This document shows positions 18,384 to 27,740 of a stretch of DNA of 64,000 bases, one piece after another. How positions within the stretch are numbered: the stretch's first letter is position 1; every line of letters starts with the position of its first letter. The translations under genes and the position numbers were made by a program. The DNA lies in the NCBI GenBank assembly GCA_025963715.1, contig JAOQAG010000050.1:1-64000 (forward strand), read 5' to 3'. This DNA is from Bacteroidota bacterium. GTDB lineage: Bacteria > Bacteroidota > Bacteroidia > 2-12-FULL-35-15. The notes below the pieces were generated by a model, which was not told where the DNA came from, searched no databases, and saw nothing but the letters and a program-made list of their open reading frames with translations.

Positions 18384-19039
18384 CTGTCATCCCGTGCTTG
18401 ACACGGGATCTGTTAGAAAAGAACTACAACAAGCTGTGTGTAATTGGAACGCTGATCTTTTAGGATTATATAAGATAAAAAAAAGATAGCTGTGTTCGTT
18501 ATGCTTGAATAAGATAAACTAAGATTGCTGTGTTGTATTAAATGGGATGTTAGTTATTTGTCAGGTTCATTTTTTTTGCTGTCATCCCGCACTCGTTGCG
18601 GGATCTGTTAGAAAAGAACTACAACAAGCTGTGTGTAATTGGAACGCTGATCTTTTAGGATTATATAAGATAAAAAAAAGATAGCTGTGTTTGTTATGCT
18701 TGAATAAGATAAACTAAGATTGCTGTGTTGTATTAAATGGGATGTTAGTTATTTGTCAGGTTCGTTTTTTTGGCTGTCATCCCGTGCTTGACACGGGATC
18801 TGCTAGAAAAGAACTACAGCTGTGTGTAATTGGAACGCTGATCTTTTAGGATTATTAAGATAAAAAAAGATTGCTGTGTTTGTTAGGTTTTAATAAGATA
18901 GATTAAGATTGCTGTGTGTGATAGATGTTAATTATTTGTCAATCTTATTTTCTTGACTGTCATCCCGCATTTATTGCGGGATCCCGTAAATGTTAGCAGA
19001 ATCTAATTGACCGATCCCGCAATAAATGCGGGATGACAG
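18384..19039. repeat. Tandem array of ~195-bp units carrying hairpins
   Basis: Units start with ctgtcatcccg at 18384, 18579, 18774 and 18957 (periods 195, 195 and 183). Units 1 and 2 are nearly identical, including gtgtgtaattggaacgctga and ataagataaactaagattgc. Each unit opens with a hairpin whose arms alternate: cccgtg...cacggg, cccgca...tgcggg, cccgtg...cacggg, cccgca...tgcggg. The last unit ends with an extra inverted copy finishing at 19039. No gene is present in the 746-bp gap 18331-19076. Confidence 0.9.
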
Positions 19040-19076
19040 TTTTAAATTATAATTAATTAGTAGTTATATTAACTCA

Positions 19077-19871
19077 ATGAAAAAAATACTCATCCTCTTA
19101 TTCTTCATTACCACCACTGTTTTTGCGCAGGGTAATTACAAGCTCGTGACCAACATTGAGGTGGAAGGCGCCGGTTTTTTTACTACTGATAATCAAAGCA
19201 ACGTATACATTGTAAAAGGCGATGAGCTGATCAAATTTGATAAAACAGGAAAACAATTATACAAATACAGCAATAAAAATTTGGGCGACATCAGTTTTAT
19301 AGACGCTTCCAATATGCTGAAAATACTGGTTTTTTACAAAGAGTTTTCACAGATCGTTTTTTTGGATAATACATTAAGCTTAAGCGGAGAGCCGGTAGCG
19401 TTTGATAAGCTGGGCTTTCAGCAGGCATTGCTGGCCTGTTCGTCCAATAACAGTAATATCTGGATCTACGATCAGCAAAACTTTTCGCTGGTACAATTGA
19501 GCCAGTCGTATGAAAAATTGCAGCAAACGGCAAATTTAAATACGGTGTTGAACATGGATCTGCAACCGGATTACCTGCTCGAATATGATAATAAAGTATA
19601 CCTGAATAATCCCGGTTCCGGTATTTTGGTATTTGATGTGTATGGTACGTATTATAAAACCATTCCGGTAAAAAACACAAAACGTTTTCAGCCCATCGGT
19701 GATTGGGTGTATTACATGGATGGAAAAACGGCGCGGGCTTACAATTTAAAAACCACGGAAGAGCACCAGTTTGACATGCCTGTATCCGATTTTATAAATT
19801 TCAGGCTGGAAATGGGGCTGCTCATGATCCAAACGGATAAAGGCGTGTCTATTTATGCCGCGGAGCATTAA
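19077..19871 (+). CDS. Secreted beta-propeller-like protein of unknown function
   Basis: This 264-residue protein starts with a signal peptide (MKKILILLFFITTTVFAQ). The mature part shows repeating beta-strand units such as FFTTDNQSNVYIVKGDELIKFDKTGKQLYKYS (quoted in part), LLACSSNNSNIWIYDQQ and YNNKVYLNNP-like segments, suggesting an NHL/SMP-30-like propeller. There is no sorting domain, so it may stay in the periplasm. It precedes a deoxynucleoside kinase but has no visible link to it. I do not recognise a named family. Confidence 0.72.
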   Translation: MKKILILLFFITTTVFAQGNYKLVTNIEVEGAGFFTTDNQSNVYIVKGDELIKFDKTGKQLYKYSNKNLGDISFIDASNMLKILVFYKEFSQIVFLDNTLSLSGEPVAFDKLGFQQALLACSSNNSNIWIYDQQNFSLVQLSQSYEKLQQTANLNTVLNMDLQPDYLLEYDNKVYLNNPGSGILVFDVYGTYYKTIPVKNTKRFQPIGDWVYYMDGKTARAYNLKTTEEHQFDMPVSDFINFRLEMGLLMIQTDKGVSIYAAEH

Positions 19872-20074
19872 TTTGTAAAATCATGATATTTTACATGCCT
19901 CCGGATCATCAATAAATATGGGGATTGTAGAATAAACACCCAACAGGCTGCAACAAAGCAGCATACGCCAAAAACTTATCCACAATTTGCAATTTTTCAT
20001 TGGATGGCCCGTTAGATTTTGTATTTTCGTTTTCGGTTTTTGAAAATTATTTAAATTATTTATTCTACTCAAAT

Positions 20075-20701
20075 ATGCACATAGCAATCGCAGGAAATAT
20101 CGGCTCCGGCAAAACAACGCTCACGACCCTTTTAGCAAAACACTATAAATGGCAGCCACATTTTGAAGATGTGGATGACAATCCATATTTGAATGATTTT
20201 TATGAAGATATGCAACGCTGGTCGTTTAACCTGCAGGTGTATTTTTTGAACAGTCGTTTTGGACAAGTGCAGCAAATCCGTAACAGCGGAAAAACGGTGA
20301 TCCAGGATCGTACGATCTATGAAGATGCTTATATTTTTGCTCCCAATTTGCATGCGATGGGTTTGATGACCACCCGCGATTTTGAAAATTATTTTGCATT
20401 GTTCAAATTGATGGAATCATTCATCACGCCTCCGGATCTATTGATCTACCTGCGTGCTTCGGTGCCAACACTGGTAAATCAAATTCAGAAACGTGGCCGT
20501 GATTATGAAAATGCGATCCGTTTGGATTATTTAAAACGTTTGAACGAGCGTTACGAAGCATTTATTACTTCTTACGAGCAGGAACACAAAGATGCAAAGC
20601 TGCTGATCGTGGATGTGGACAATAATAATTTTTCAGAAAAATCAGAAGACCTGGGTGCGATCATTCATAAGATCGATGCAGAGATTAACGGATTGTTTTA
20701 A
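20075..20701 (+). CDS. Deoxynucleoside kinase
   Basis: From the ATG at 20075 this is a 208-residue deoxynucleoside kinase of the dNK family, phosphorylating salvaged deoxynucleosides. The P-loop GNIGSGKTT lies at residues 7-15, the substrate-binding motif is QDRTIYEDAYIF with the conserved DR pair, and the lid is KRGRDYENAI. The reading frame is open upstream to 20000, but that extension is hydrophobic and unlike the family, so the P-loop-proximal ATG is preferred. Together with the folK-linked copy it makes a paralogous pair; this one keeps the canonical motifs. Confidence 0.92.
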   Translation: MHIAIAGNIGSGKTTLTTLLAKHYKWQPHFEDVDDNPYLNDFYEDMQRWSFNLQVYFLNSRFGQVQQIRNSGKTVIQDRTIYEDAYIFAPNLHAMGLMTTRDFENYFALFKLMESFITPPDLLIYLRASVPTLVNQIQKRGRDYENAIRLDYLKRLNERYEAFITSYEQEHKDAKLLIVDVDNNNFSEKSEDLGAIIHKIDAEINGLF

Positions 20702-20720
20702 AGATAAATTCTATAAAGAA

Positions 20721-20749
20721 AACGCCCCATACAATTTGTGTGAGGCGTT
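20721..20749 (+). terminator. Terminator of the deoxynucleoside kinase gene
   Basis: The stem aacgcc/ggcgtt, with an inner atacaa/ttgtgt extension and a following T run, lies 20 bp after the stop codon. Confidence 0.8.
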
Positions 20750-20760
20750 TTTTTATTATT

Positions 20761-20960
20761 AATTGAAATCGGAAATTTTATACGAAACTATAGTTGTTTT
20801 ATTGAAAAAGTTTTAATCGACGCGTCATTGCGAGGGCTTTTCGCCCGAAGCAATCTCATTCGAGTTCATAATCTGGTATGAGATTGCTTCGGGCGAAAAG
20901 CCCTCGCAATGACGTTCTTAAAGTAAATTTTTTATAGTAGAAAGTTCCTGATAATCATTT
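20761..20960. repeat. ~200-bp MITE-like palindromic element, copy 2 of 3
   Basis: The central arms containing gcgagggcttttcgcccg pair perfectly around a ~25-nt loop (20822-20915). Outer arms, aattgaaatcggaaatttta on the left and gaaagttcctgataatcatt on the right, are imperfect inverted complements, so the whole 200 bp is one long palindrome. The flanks match copy 3. Confidence 0.88.
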
Positions 20961-21008
20961 GTTTTTTTCCTGTGCAACTCCTTTTTCTCTCTGTTACTCC
21001 GTGTTAAG

Positions 21009-22181
21009 CTACTCTGAATAGATTGCTTTTACCCGATCGCGCAAATTATACGCTGAGCTCATCACTTCGCCATAAGCGCCTGCAGTGCGCAGTGCGATCA
21101 GATCACCGCGAAACGTTTCCGGTAAATTCACAGCTTTGCCAAAACAATCGGAGCTTTCGCAGATCGGCCCCACTACATCATATTTATGAAACTCATCTTG
21201 ATTTTTGCTACCTGCATCCTGATACTTTTTTAAATTTTCGATCTTATGATACGCCTGGTAAAGTGCAGGGCGCATTAATTCCGTCATGCCTGCATCAAGG
21301 ATCGCAAAATTAGTATTCAAGCCTTTTTTAATATACAACACGCGCGAGATCAATGTGCCACATTGCGCCACAATGGCCCTTCCCAATTCAAAATGTACTT
21401 TTTGTCCGGGACGCACTTCTAAAAAATCATGGAACAATTTAAAATAAGCCTCAAAATTTGCAATGCGGTTGGTGTCCGGTTCGTGATAATCTACGCCCAA
21501 TCCGCCGCCTACGTTGATGTTCTCAATTGTTATTTTTTTGCTGATGAACCAGCTTTGAATTTCGTTGACACGGATGCACAAACTTTTAAAGGAAGTAAGA
21601 TCGGTAATTTGCGAACCGATGTGAAAATGCAGGCCGATCAGCTTTAAATTTGAAAGCTCCTGCAAGCGTGCTACCACACTTTCCAGCTCCCATAAATTGA
21701 TCCCGAATTTATTTTCTTCCAACCCGGTAGTAATGTATTTATGCGTGTTAGCATTCACATTCGGGTTGATACGCAAGGCAATAGAAGCCGTTTTGTTTTT
21801 TGCTTTTGCCAGCTCGTCGATCACTTCCAGCTCCTGCAAACTTTCGCAGTTAAAACAAAAAATATCGTGATCGAGCGCATAATTTATTTCTGCATCGCTT
21901 TTGCCAACGCCTGCAAATACAATGTGTCCGGGTGCAAAATTGCATTCCACTGCTTTTTTTACTTCGTTGCCGCTCACACAATCCGCACCGAGGTGATAGG
22001 CTTTAATGATGTTGAGGATCTCATTGTTTGCATTCGCTTTTAAAGCATAATGCACAATAAAATTATACTTATCACTTTCCTTTTTTACTGCATCCAGTGT
22101 TTGTTTTAAAACGTCCAGATCGTAGTAATAGAAAGGCGTAGGGATGGAGTTGAATTTGTTTATGGTAGTTGTATCGAACAT
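21009..22181 (-). CDS. lysA: Diaminopimelate decarboxylase
   Basis: LysA removes CO2 from meso-diaminopimelate to give L-lysine, using pyridoxal phosphate. The 390-residue protein is a fold type III decarboxylase. The PLP lysine is in HYALKANAN near residue 48, the phosphate-binding Gly-rich stretch is NVGGGLGVDYH near residue 228, HFHIGSQI and ELGR are present, and the C-terminal CESSDCFG (about 340) supplies the cross-subunit catalytic Cys. It lies downstream of the aspartokinase gene on the same strand, both in the lysine/DAP route, though 184 bp with a hairpin repeat separate them. Confidence 0.95.
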   Translation of the reverse strand: MFDTTTINKFNSIPTPFYYYDLDVLKQTLDAVKKESDKYNFIVHYALKANANNEILNIIKAYHLGADCVSGNEVKKAVECNFAPGHIVFAGVGKSDAEINYALDHDIFCFNCESLQELEVIDELAKAKNKTASIALRINPNVNANTHKYITTGLEENKFGINLWELESVVARLQELSNLKLIGLHFHIGSQITDLTSFKSLCIRVNEIQSWFISKKITIENINVGGGLGVDYHEPDTNRIANFEAYFKLFHDFLEVRPGQKVHFELGRAIVAQCGTLISRVLYIKKGLNTNFAILDAGMTELMRPALYQAYHKIENLKKYQDAGSKNQDEFHKYDVVGPICESSDCFGKAVNLPETFRGDLIALRTAGAYGEVMSSAYNLRDRVKAIYSE

Positions 22182-22261
22182 CTTTTTGTAAAATTCTAGA
22201 TCTTAATTTTTAAATCGCTTCGTAAGAGCACTCTCTTTTTTGACGCTGCAAACATTTAACA

Positions 22262-22289
22262 GATCCCGGGTCGGAGCCCGGGATGACAG
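22262..22289. repeat. cgggatgaca-family hairpin
   Basis: gatcccgggtcggagcccggg folds on itself and continues into atgacag. The arm sequence (cccggg type) differs from other members, with both sides changed together. Confidence 0.8.
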
Positions 22290-22365
22290 TATGGATAATG
22301 ATTTTTACATTATCTATAATTTTCTGCGTATTGGTTTCTAACATCCAATATCTAATATCCAACAT

Positions 22366-23676
22366 CTAAAACAATCCTGAATTCAACGCGATCAGCGCAT
22401 CCCTTTTTAACTTGCTCTCCACCAGCACGGACACATTGTTTTTACTGCCGCCGTATGAGATCATCCGGATCGGGATGTGTTTCAGCGCTTCAAAAATCTG
22501 CAATGCGTATCCTTCTTTCTCTGCGCTAAAGCTGCCTACAATGCACACGATCGTCAGATCCGTATCCACATCTACGGTACAAAATTCCTTTAATTCTTTT
22601 ACGATCGCATCCAGATTTTTAGTATTGTCGATCGTTAATGAAACCGCTACCTCCGAAGTGGTAATCATATCGATCGGTGTTTTGTAGCGTTCAAAAATTT
22701 CGAACACAGCGCGTAAAAAACCATAAGCCAGCAGCATGCGCCCCGATTTAATATTGATCGCTGTAATGCCGTCTTTTGCCGCCACCGCTTTAATACTGTC
22801 GCCTGTGGCTTTGGATGTGATCACCGTTCCTTTTGCATCCGGTTGCATCGTATTTAAAAGCCGTACCGGGATGTTCTGCATTTGTGCGGGAAGAATACAG
22901 GTCGGATGTAAAATTTTTGCTCCGAAATAAGCAAGCTCGGCTGCTTCGTCAAATGATAATTCCGCTATCGGATGTGTTTTATCCACGATCCGCGGATCAT
23001 TGTTGTGCATGCCGTCAATGTCGGTCCAGATCTGGATCTCTTCCGAACGGATCGCGGCACCGATAATGGTAGCTGTATAATCACTGCCGCCGCGTTTTAA
23101 GTTATCGATCTCGCCAAATGCATTCCTGCAAATGTATCCCTGCGTAATGAATAGTTTTTTGCCCGGATGTTTCGCCAGTTCCGCTACTGCATTGGTTTCT
23201 ATATATTTCATGTCCGGCTCTTCATTTTCATCCGTACGCATAAAATTAAGTGCAGGCAGCAATACCGAATCGATGCTGATCTCTTCTAAATAATAATGGA
23301 ACAACGCCGTAGAAAGCAATTCGCCCTGAGCGAGAATAGCGCGCTCTTCATTGACCGTAAACAGATCCAGCGTAAAAGCACGCAAATAATTAAAGTGCGA
23401 ACTGATCAGTTCTTTCCCTTTTTTTAATGCCGTTTCTGTTTTGTACAATTCGGGCAATACCGCATTGTATTTATCTTCCAGCACCTTTATCAACTGATTG
23501 GCTTTATCATGTTCCTTCACATACAACGCGTTTGCGATCTCCACCAGGCTGTTGGTGGTGCCGCTCATGGCGGATAATACCACAATTTTTGGAGCGCCGT
23601 CGCTGATAAGTTCCACCAGCGCATGCATACGCGCTGCCGAACCAACCGATGTTCCTCCGAATTTTAAAACTTTCAT
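22366..23676 (-). CDS. lysC: Aspartate kinase
   Basis: Aspartokinase phosphorylates L-aspartate, the first step to lysine, threonine, methionine and DAP. The 436-residue protein is monofunctional: no homoserine dehydrogenase domain follows. The kinase part has KFGGTSVG (residues 4-11), the GGSDYTATIIGA nucleotide/substrate loop near 210 and a WTDIDGM motif. Two ACT-like regulatory domains fill residues ~300-436, consistent with feedback control by an amino acid. No lysine riboswitch is recognisable in the upstream 320 bp. Confidence 0.95.
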   Translation of the reverse strand: MKVLKFGGTSVGSAARMHALVELISDGAPKIVVLSAMSGTTNSLVEIANALYVKEHDKANQLIKVLEDKYNAVLPELYKTETALKKGKELISSHFNYLRAFTLDLFTVNEERAILAQGELLSTALFHYYLEEISIDSVLLPALNFMRTDENEEPDMKYIETNAVAELAKHPGKKLFITQGYICRNAFGEIDNLKRGGSDYTATIIGAAIRSEEIQIWTDIDGMHNNDPRIVDKTHPIAELSFDEAAELAYFGAKILHPTCILPAQMQNIPVRLLNTMQPDAKGTVITSKATGDSIKAVAAKDGITAINIKSGRMLLAYGFLRAVFEIFERYKTPIDMITTSEVAVSLTIDNTKNLDAIVKELKEFCTVDVDTDLTIVCIVGSFSAEKEGYALQIFEALKHIPIRMISYGGSKNNVSVLVESKLKRDALIALNSGLF

Positions 23677-23999
23677 AATAGTTGTTAGTCTTTAGTCCTT
23701 AGTAATTAGAAAAGCTACGTGATGTTTCATTTTCAAATTATCCAGTATTTCAAATCCAGTACTTAACACCCGGAATTTTCATTTTCAAATTGGCACATCT
23801 TCAAATTTTCAAATTCTGAAACACACAGCACATCATTTTCAAATTTTCAAATTGCCACATTTTCAAATTGGCAAAAATTAACAATTAAGAAAAGCAAATT
23901 TATAATAATTGCAACAGTTTCAGCGAAAAAATTGTATTTTCGCAATTGTAAAAAACATCCCCATCCTACGATTTTAAATAGTATTTTTGTAGACTGTTT
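23677..23999. other. Intergenic, low-complexity spacer between lysC and gldF
   Basis: The sequence is dominated by repeats of attttcaaattttcaaattg and similar phrases, with no gene. It contains a minus-strand TAAATTTG (23895-23902) that could be a -7 element for lysC, and a plus-strand TATTTTTG (23982-23989) just before gldF. Confidence 0.6.
23982..23989 (+). promoter_or_regulatory. Candidate -7 element of the gldF operon
   Basis: TATTTTTG fits TAnnTTTG and lies 10 nt before the gldF ATG. No -33 TTG is found at the expected spacing. Confidence 0.4.
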
Positions 24000-24731
24000 A
24001 TGTACACACTACTAAAAAAAGAGATCCGCAGTTTTTTAAGTTCACTGATTGGTTACATTACCATTGGTGTATTCTTATTGATCATAGGTTTGTTCATGTG
24101 GGTATTGCAAACGGATTCCAATGTATTGGAAAACGGCTACGCCAACATCGATCCGCTATTTGTGATCGCACCCTGGGTATTCCTCTTCCTGATCCCGGCC
24201 ATTACCATGCGTTCGTTCGCAGATGAAAAAAAAGCCGGTACCATCGAGCTATTATTGACCCGTCCGCTTACCGATCTTCAGATCATCCTCTCGAAATATT
24301 TTGCCGGATTTATTCTTGTTTTATTTTCCTTATTGCCAACGCTCATTTATTATTATTCGATATACAAGCTGGGTAGCCCGGTTGGAAATATTGATACCGG
24401 CGGCATGTGGGGCTCGTACATTGGGTTGTTGTTTTTAGGAGCGGCTTTTGTGTCCATCGGGATTTTCGCTTCCGCGATCACCGACAACCAGGTAGTATCT
24501 TTTATCCTGGCACTTTTCCTTTGCTTTTTTGTGTACACCGGTTTTGATTACCTCGGCTCCTTTGCATTTCTTGGAAAAATAGATAACATCATCATCGGAT
24601 TGGGAATTAACCAGCATTATGCTTCCATGAGCCGTGGTGTGATCGATACACGGGATATGGTTTATTTTATCAGCCTTATTGCTGTATTTATTTTGAGCAC
24701 ACGCACAGTACTGGAAAGCAGAAAATGGTAA
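24000..24731 (+). CDS. gldF: Gliding motility-associated ABC transporter permease GldF
   Basis: This 243-residue inner-membrane protein with six predicted transmembrane helices is an ABC-2 type permease. The stretch FADEKKAGTIELLLTRPLTD (about 73-92) is the family's cytosolic coupling region. In Bacteroidota GldF, GldG and the ATPase GldA form a transporter needed for gliding in some species but not all. It is followed 16 bp later by gldG. No gldA is in the window. Confidence 0.93.
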   Translation: MYTLLKKEIRSFLSSLIGYITIGVFLLIIGLFMWVLQTDSNVLENGYANIDPLFVIAPWVFLFLIPAITMRSFADEKKAGTIELLLTRPLTDLQIILSKYFAGFILVLFSLLPTLIYYYSIYKLGSPVGNIDTGGMWGSYIGLLFLGAAFVSIGIFASAITDNQVVSFILALFLCFFVYTGFDYLGSFAFLGKIDNIIIGLGINQHYASMSRGVIDTRDMVYFISLIAVFILSTRTVLESRKW

Positions 24732-24747
24732 TTGAGTTTTTATCAGC

Positions 24748-26436
24748 ATGAACAAAAAAAATAAAAAACGGGATTTAGCAGCATTGGTTTTGGCGATCAC
24801 AGTAGTGATCCTGCTGAACTTTGTCAACTCGTTTGTATTTCACCGTTTCGACCTTACATCCGAAAAGCGCTACACGCTTGCTCCGGCTACCAAAGCATTG
24901 CTGGCGAAGCTGGATGAAGTGGTGTATGTAAAAGTATATCTGGATGGTGATTTTCCTGCCGGATTTAAACGTCTGCGTAACGAAACGCGGGAGATGCTGG
25001 ATGAGTTCCGTACCTATTCCCATGATAATATTGAATATGAATTTATCAATCCTTCTGAAAATCCGGATAAAAAACAACAGAACGAGCTGTTCAAGCAATT
25101 GTACGACAAAGGCCTGCAGCCGTTCAATGTGGAGGATAAAACCGATGAAGGAAGCACACAGCAGGTAATCTGGCCGGGAGCAATTGTTTCCTACCACGGA
25201 CGTGAAGCTGCATGGAAATTATTAAAAACGTCAATGGGGTATTCGGCCGAAGGACAATTGAATAATTCCGTACAATCGCTCGAATACGAATTTGCAAGCT
25301 GCATTCATAATTTAACAACCGACACACACAACGAAGTTGGCTTTATTGAAGGCCAGGGCGAACTGGATACACTTGCCGTAGATGATATTAAAAATGCGCT
25401 CGGCGAATTTTATACGTTAAAAAGAGTGAAAATTGGCGGGCAGTTGGGTGCTTTAAAAGATCTGACGACCATTGTAATTGCAAAACCGGATACGGCTTTT
25501 TCCGAGCAGGATAAATTTGTGATCGATCAGTTTGTAATGAGAGGCGGAAAGATCCTGTGGTGCGTGGATCCGTTGGAAACCCGTGTGGATAGCCTTGCTA
25601 CCGGCCGCACATACGGCGTGGCGTACGATCTGAAACTGGATGACATGTTGTTTAAATACGGCGTGCGCCTGAACCAAAACCTGATCCTTGACCTGCAGTC
25701 GTCGGCATTACCTGTAAACACAGCCTTTCACGGACAACAGCCGAGAGTTGAGCTGCGCCCCTGGGTGTATGTTCCTGTGATCCTGCCAACCATCAATCAT
25801 CCGATCGTTAAAAACCTGGATGTGATCAAATTTGATTATGTTTCGAGCATCGATATGGTGGATTCCGGGCCCGGTATAAATAAAACGGTGCTGCTCACGA
25901 CCTCAAAAAATTCTAAATTACTGAATGCGCCTGTGCGTGTGGATATGAGCAGGATGCGCATGCAGGAAGACGAATCGAAATTCCGTGCAGGCCCGCAACC
26001 GGTGGCTGTATTGCTGGAAGGACAGTTTGAATCGTTGTACAAGAACCGGCTGCCGCCATCCATCGCCGACAGCAAGGACATTGGTTTTACCGATCACAGT
26101 GTGAATACAAAAATGATCGTGATCTCCGACGGTGATATTATACGTAATGATATTCAGGGCTCATCCGGGAAACCTTATCCGCTCGGTTATGATAAATATA
26201 CCAAGCAGCAATTCGGGAATAAAAATTTTATCCTGAACTGTATTAATTACCTCTGCGACGATTCCGGTTTGATCAGCGTGCGTTCACGCGAATTAACGCT
26301 GCGCCTGCTGGATAAGAAAAAGATCAAAGACGATAAATTAAAATGGCAGCTCATCAATACATTGATCCCGCTTGGATTGGTGCTGTTGTATGCGATCATT
26401 CATTTTATCAGGCGTAAGCGCAAATACGCCAACTAA
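24748..26436 (+). CDS. gldG: Gliding motility-associated substrate-binding protein GldG
   Basis: The 562-residue GldG protein has an N-terminal transmembrane helix (about 10-30), a large periplasmic region with the ABC_transp_aux fold (DEVVYVKVYLDGDFPAGFKRL, then VGFIEGQGELDT, ILWCVDPLETRVDS) and a C-terminal transmembrane helix (about 538-555) followed by a short basic tail. It works with GldF as the auxiliary component of the GldAFG transporter. The next gene begins 52 bp downstream and is its usual neighbour. Confidence 0.93.
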   Translation: MNKKNKKRDLAALVLAITVVILLNFVNSFVFHRFDLTSEKRYTLAPATKALLAKLDEVVYVKVYLDGDFPAGFKRLRNETREMLDEFRTYSHDNIEYEFINPSENPDKKQQNELFKQLYDKGLQPFNVEDKTDEGSTQQVIWPGAIVSYHGREAAWKLLKTSMGYSAEGQLNNSVQSLEYEFASCIHNLTTDTHNEVGFIEGQGELDTLAVDDIKNALGEFYTLKRVKIGGQLGALKDLTTIVIAKPDTAFSEQDKFVIDQFVMRGGKILWCVDPLETRVDSLATGRTYGVAYDLKLDDMLFKYGVRLNQNLILDLQSSALPVNTAFHGQQPRVELRPWVYVPVILPTINHPIVKNLDVIKFDYVSSIDMVDSGPGINKTVLLTTSKNSKLLNAPVRVDMSRMRMQEDESKFRAGPQPVAVLLEGQFESLYKNRLPPSIADSKDIGFTDHSVNTKMIVISDGDIIRNDIQGSSGKPYPLGYDKYTKQQFGNKNFILNCINYLCDDSGLISVRSRELTLRLLDKKKIKDDKLKWQLINTLIPLGLVLLYAIIHFIRRKRKYAN

Positions 26437-26488
26437 GCAAAATCATCCCTCAATACACCGGCCTGTCCGGATAAAACAGAATACAATT

Positions 26489-27574
26489 ATGAATAAACGT
26501 AACAGAATAGCTATCATCCTTGTTGTACTTCTGGGAAGTGCTTCTTTCTGGCTGGTGATCAATCACAAAAAAGGAACAATCAAAGAAACGTTGCGGGATT
26601 TTGCAGTGGAGGATACAGCTTCGGTAGATAAGATCTTTTTAGCTGATAAAAAAGGCGGCCAGGTTACGTTGCAGCGCGATCCAAATGGAAAAGGCTGGAT
26701 CGTGAATGGAAAATACGGTGCGCGCATGGATGCGATCAGCACGCTGTTGCTGACGATCAAAAAAGTGGACATCAAGGAACCGGTTGGAAAAAAAGCGCAG
26801 GACAATGTGGTAAAACAATTGGCTGCAGATGCTGTTCGTTGTGAGATCTATCAGAAAGGGGTATTGACGAAAGCATATTATGTGGGCTCGCAAACGCAGG
26901 ATATGACCGGTACATTCATGATCCTGATGGATCCGGAAACGATGAAGCCATCTGCAAAACCTTTCGTAACGTACATTCCCGGCTTTGAAGGGTTTTTATC
27001 CACCCGCTATTTTACCGATCCGAAAATGTGGAGGGACCGTACGGTGTTTAATTATGTGCCTACGGACATTCAAACCGTAAAGCTCGAAATTCCAGCAAAT
27101 CCGGAGTACAGCTATCAGCTGGATGTAAAAGGTAACAACGATTATAAAGTAACAATGCTGAAAGATAACAAAGAATTGAAAGGCGTTGATCCGATGGCTG
27201 TAAAACAATACCTGTCGTACTTTCAGCAGGTTTATTTTGAAAGCATGGACCTGGCGATGAACCAGAAAGAAGTTGATTCGACATTAAAATCGGTGCCGGT
27301 GGATGTGCTGACGATCACGGATACAAAAGGAAAAGTAAATAAAGTTACTTTTTATGCACGCAAGCTAAAACATGAGGATGCCGTGGATGAAAAAGGAAAA
27401 AAAATACCTTTTGACCTTGACCGGATGAATGCGTTGCTGGGTAGTACCAACGACCTGGTAATGGTTCAGTATTATGTATTTGGAAAAATGCTGCCGAAAG
27501 CGGATTATTTCCAGGGAAAAGGACCTGAAACCAATGCTGCAAAACCTAAACCTGCAGCGAAAGCAAAATCCTGA
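26489..27574 (+). CDS. DUF4340 family protein
   Basis: Starting at the ATG at 26489 the protein has 361 residues. One N-terminal membrane helix (IAIILVVLLGSASFWLVI) is followed by a periplasmic domain of repeated beta-strand units (VDKIFLADKKGGQVTLQRD, DIQTVKLEIPANPEYSYQL) characteristic of DUF4340, which commonly sits behind gldG-type auxiliary proteins. The role is unknown; the conserved gldF-gldG-DUF4340 order suggests it belongs to the same transporter. An open frame extends upstream to 26372, overlapping gldG, but lacks the membrane anchor at its terminus. The tail is Lys/Ala/Pro-rich. Confidence 0.85.
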   Translation: MNKRNRIAIILVVLLGSASFWLVINHKKGTIKETLRDFAVEDTASVDKIFLADKKGGQVTLQRDPNGKGWIVNGKYGARMDAISTLLLTIKKVDIKEPVGKKAQDNVVKQLAADAVRCEIYQKGVLTKAYYVGSQTQDMTGTFMILMDPETMKPSAKPFVTYIPGFEGFLSTRYFTDPKMWRDRTVFNYVPTDIQTVKLEIPANPEYSYQLDVKGNNDYKVTMLKDNKELKGVDPMAVKQYLSYFQQVYFESMDLAMNQKEVDSTLKSVPVDVLTITDTKGKVNKVTFYARKLKHEDAVDEKGKKIPFDLDRMNALLGSTNDLVMVQYYVFGKMLPKADYFQGKGPETNAAKPKPAAKAKS

Positions 27575-27609
27575 TAAAACAGTCCGATGTTTTCAACCAA
27601 ATAACAGAA

Positions 27610-27633
27610 AATCCCCTGAAAATGGGGATTTTT
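27610..27633 (+). terminator. Terminator of the gldFG-DUF4340 operon
   Basis: The stem aatcccc/ggggatt around a tgaaaat loop is followed by eight T, 35 bp beyond the stop codon. Confidence 0.85.
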
Positions 27634-27683
27634 TTTGTTAAAAAAATAACATTGGATGGAATCGGGTCTTTATGTAAATCAAT

Positions 27684-27691
27684 TATATTTG
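27684..27691 (+). promoter_or_regulatory. Candidate -7 element of dnaN
   Basis: TATATTTG matches TAnnTTTG and lies 49 nt before the ATG, downstream of the preceding terminator. The nearest upstream TTG (27652) is farther than the usual spacing. Confidence 0.45.
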
Positions 27692-27740
27692 CTCTTGCAG
27701 GGATCGACCTGTAAACCTATACTTTTTAAAATATACAGAT

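Noticed and set aside
18384-19039. CRISPR-like array
   Set aside because: The unit is ~195 bp and almost entirely conserved; there are no short repeats with unique spacers and no cas genes.
22182-23999. Lysine riboswitch near lysC/lysA
   Set aside because: The upstream sequence is low-complexity text and shows no five-helix lysine aptamer.
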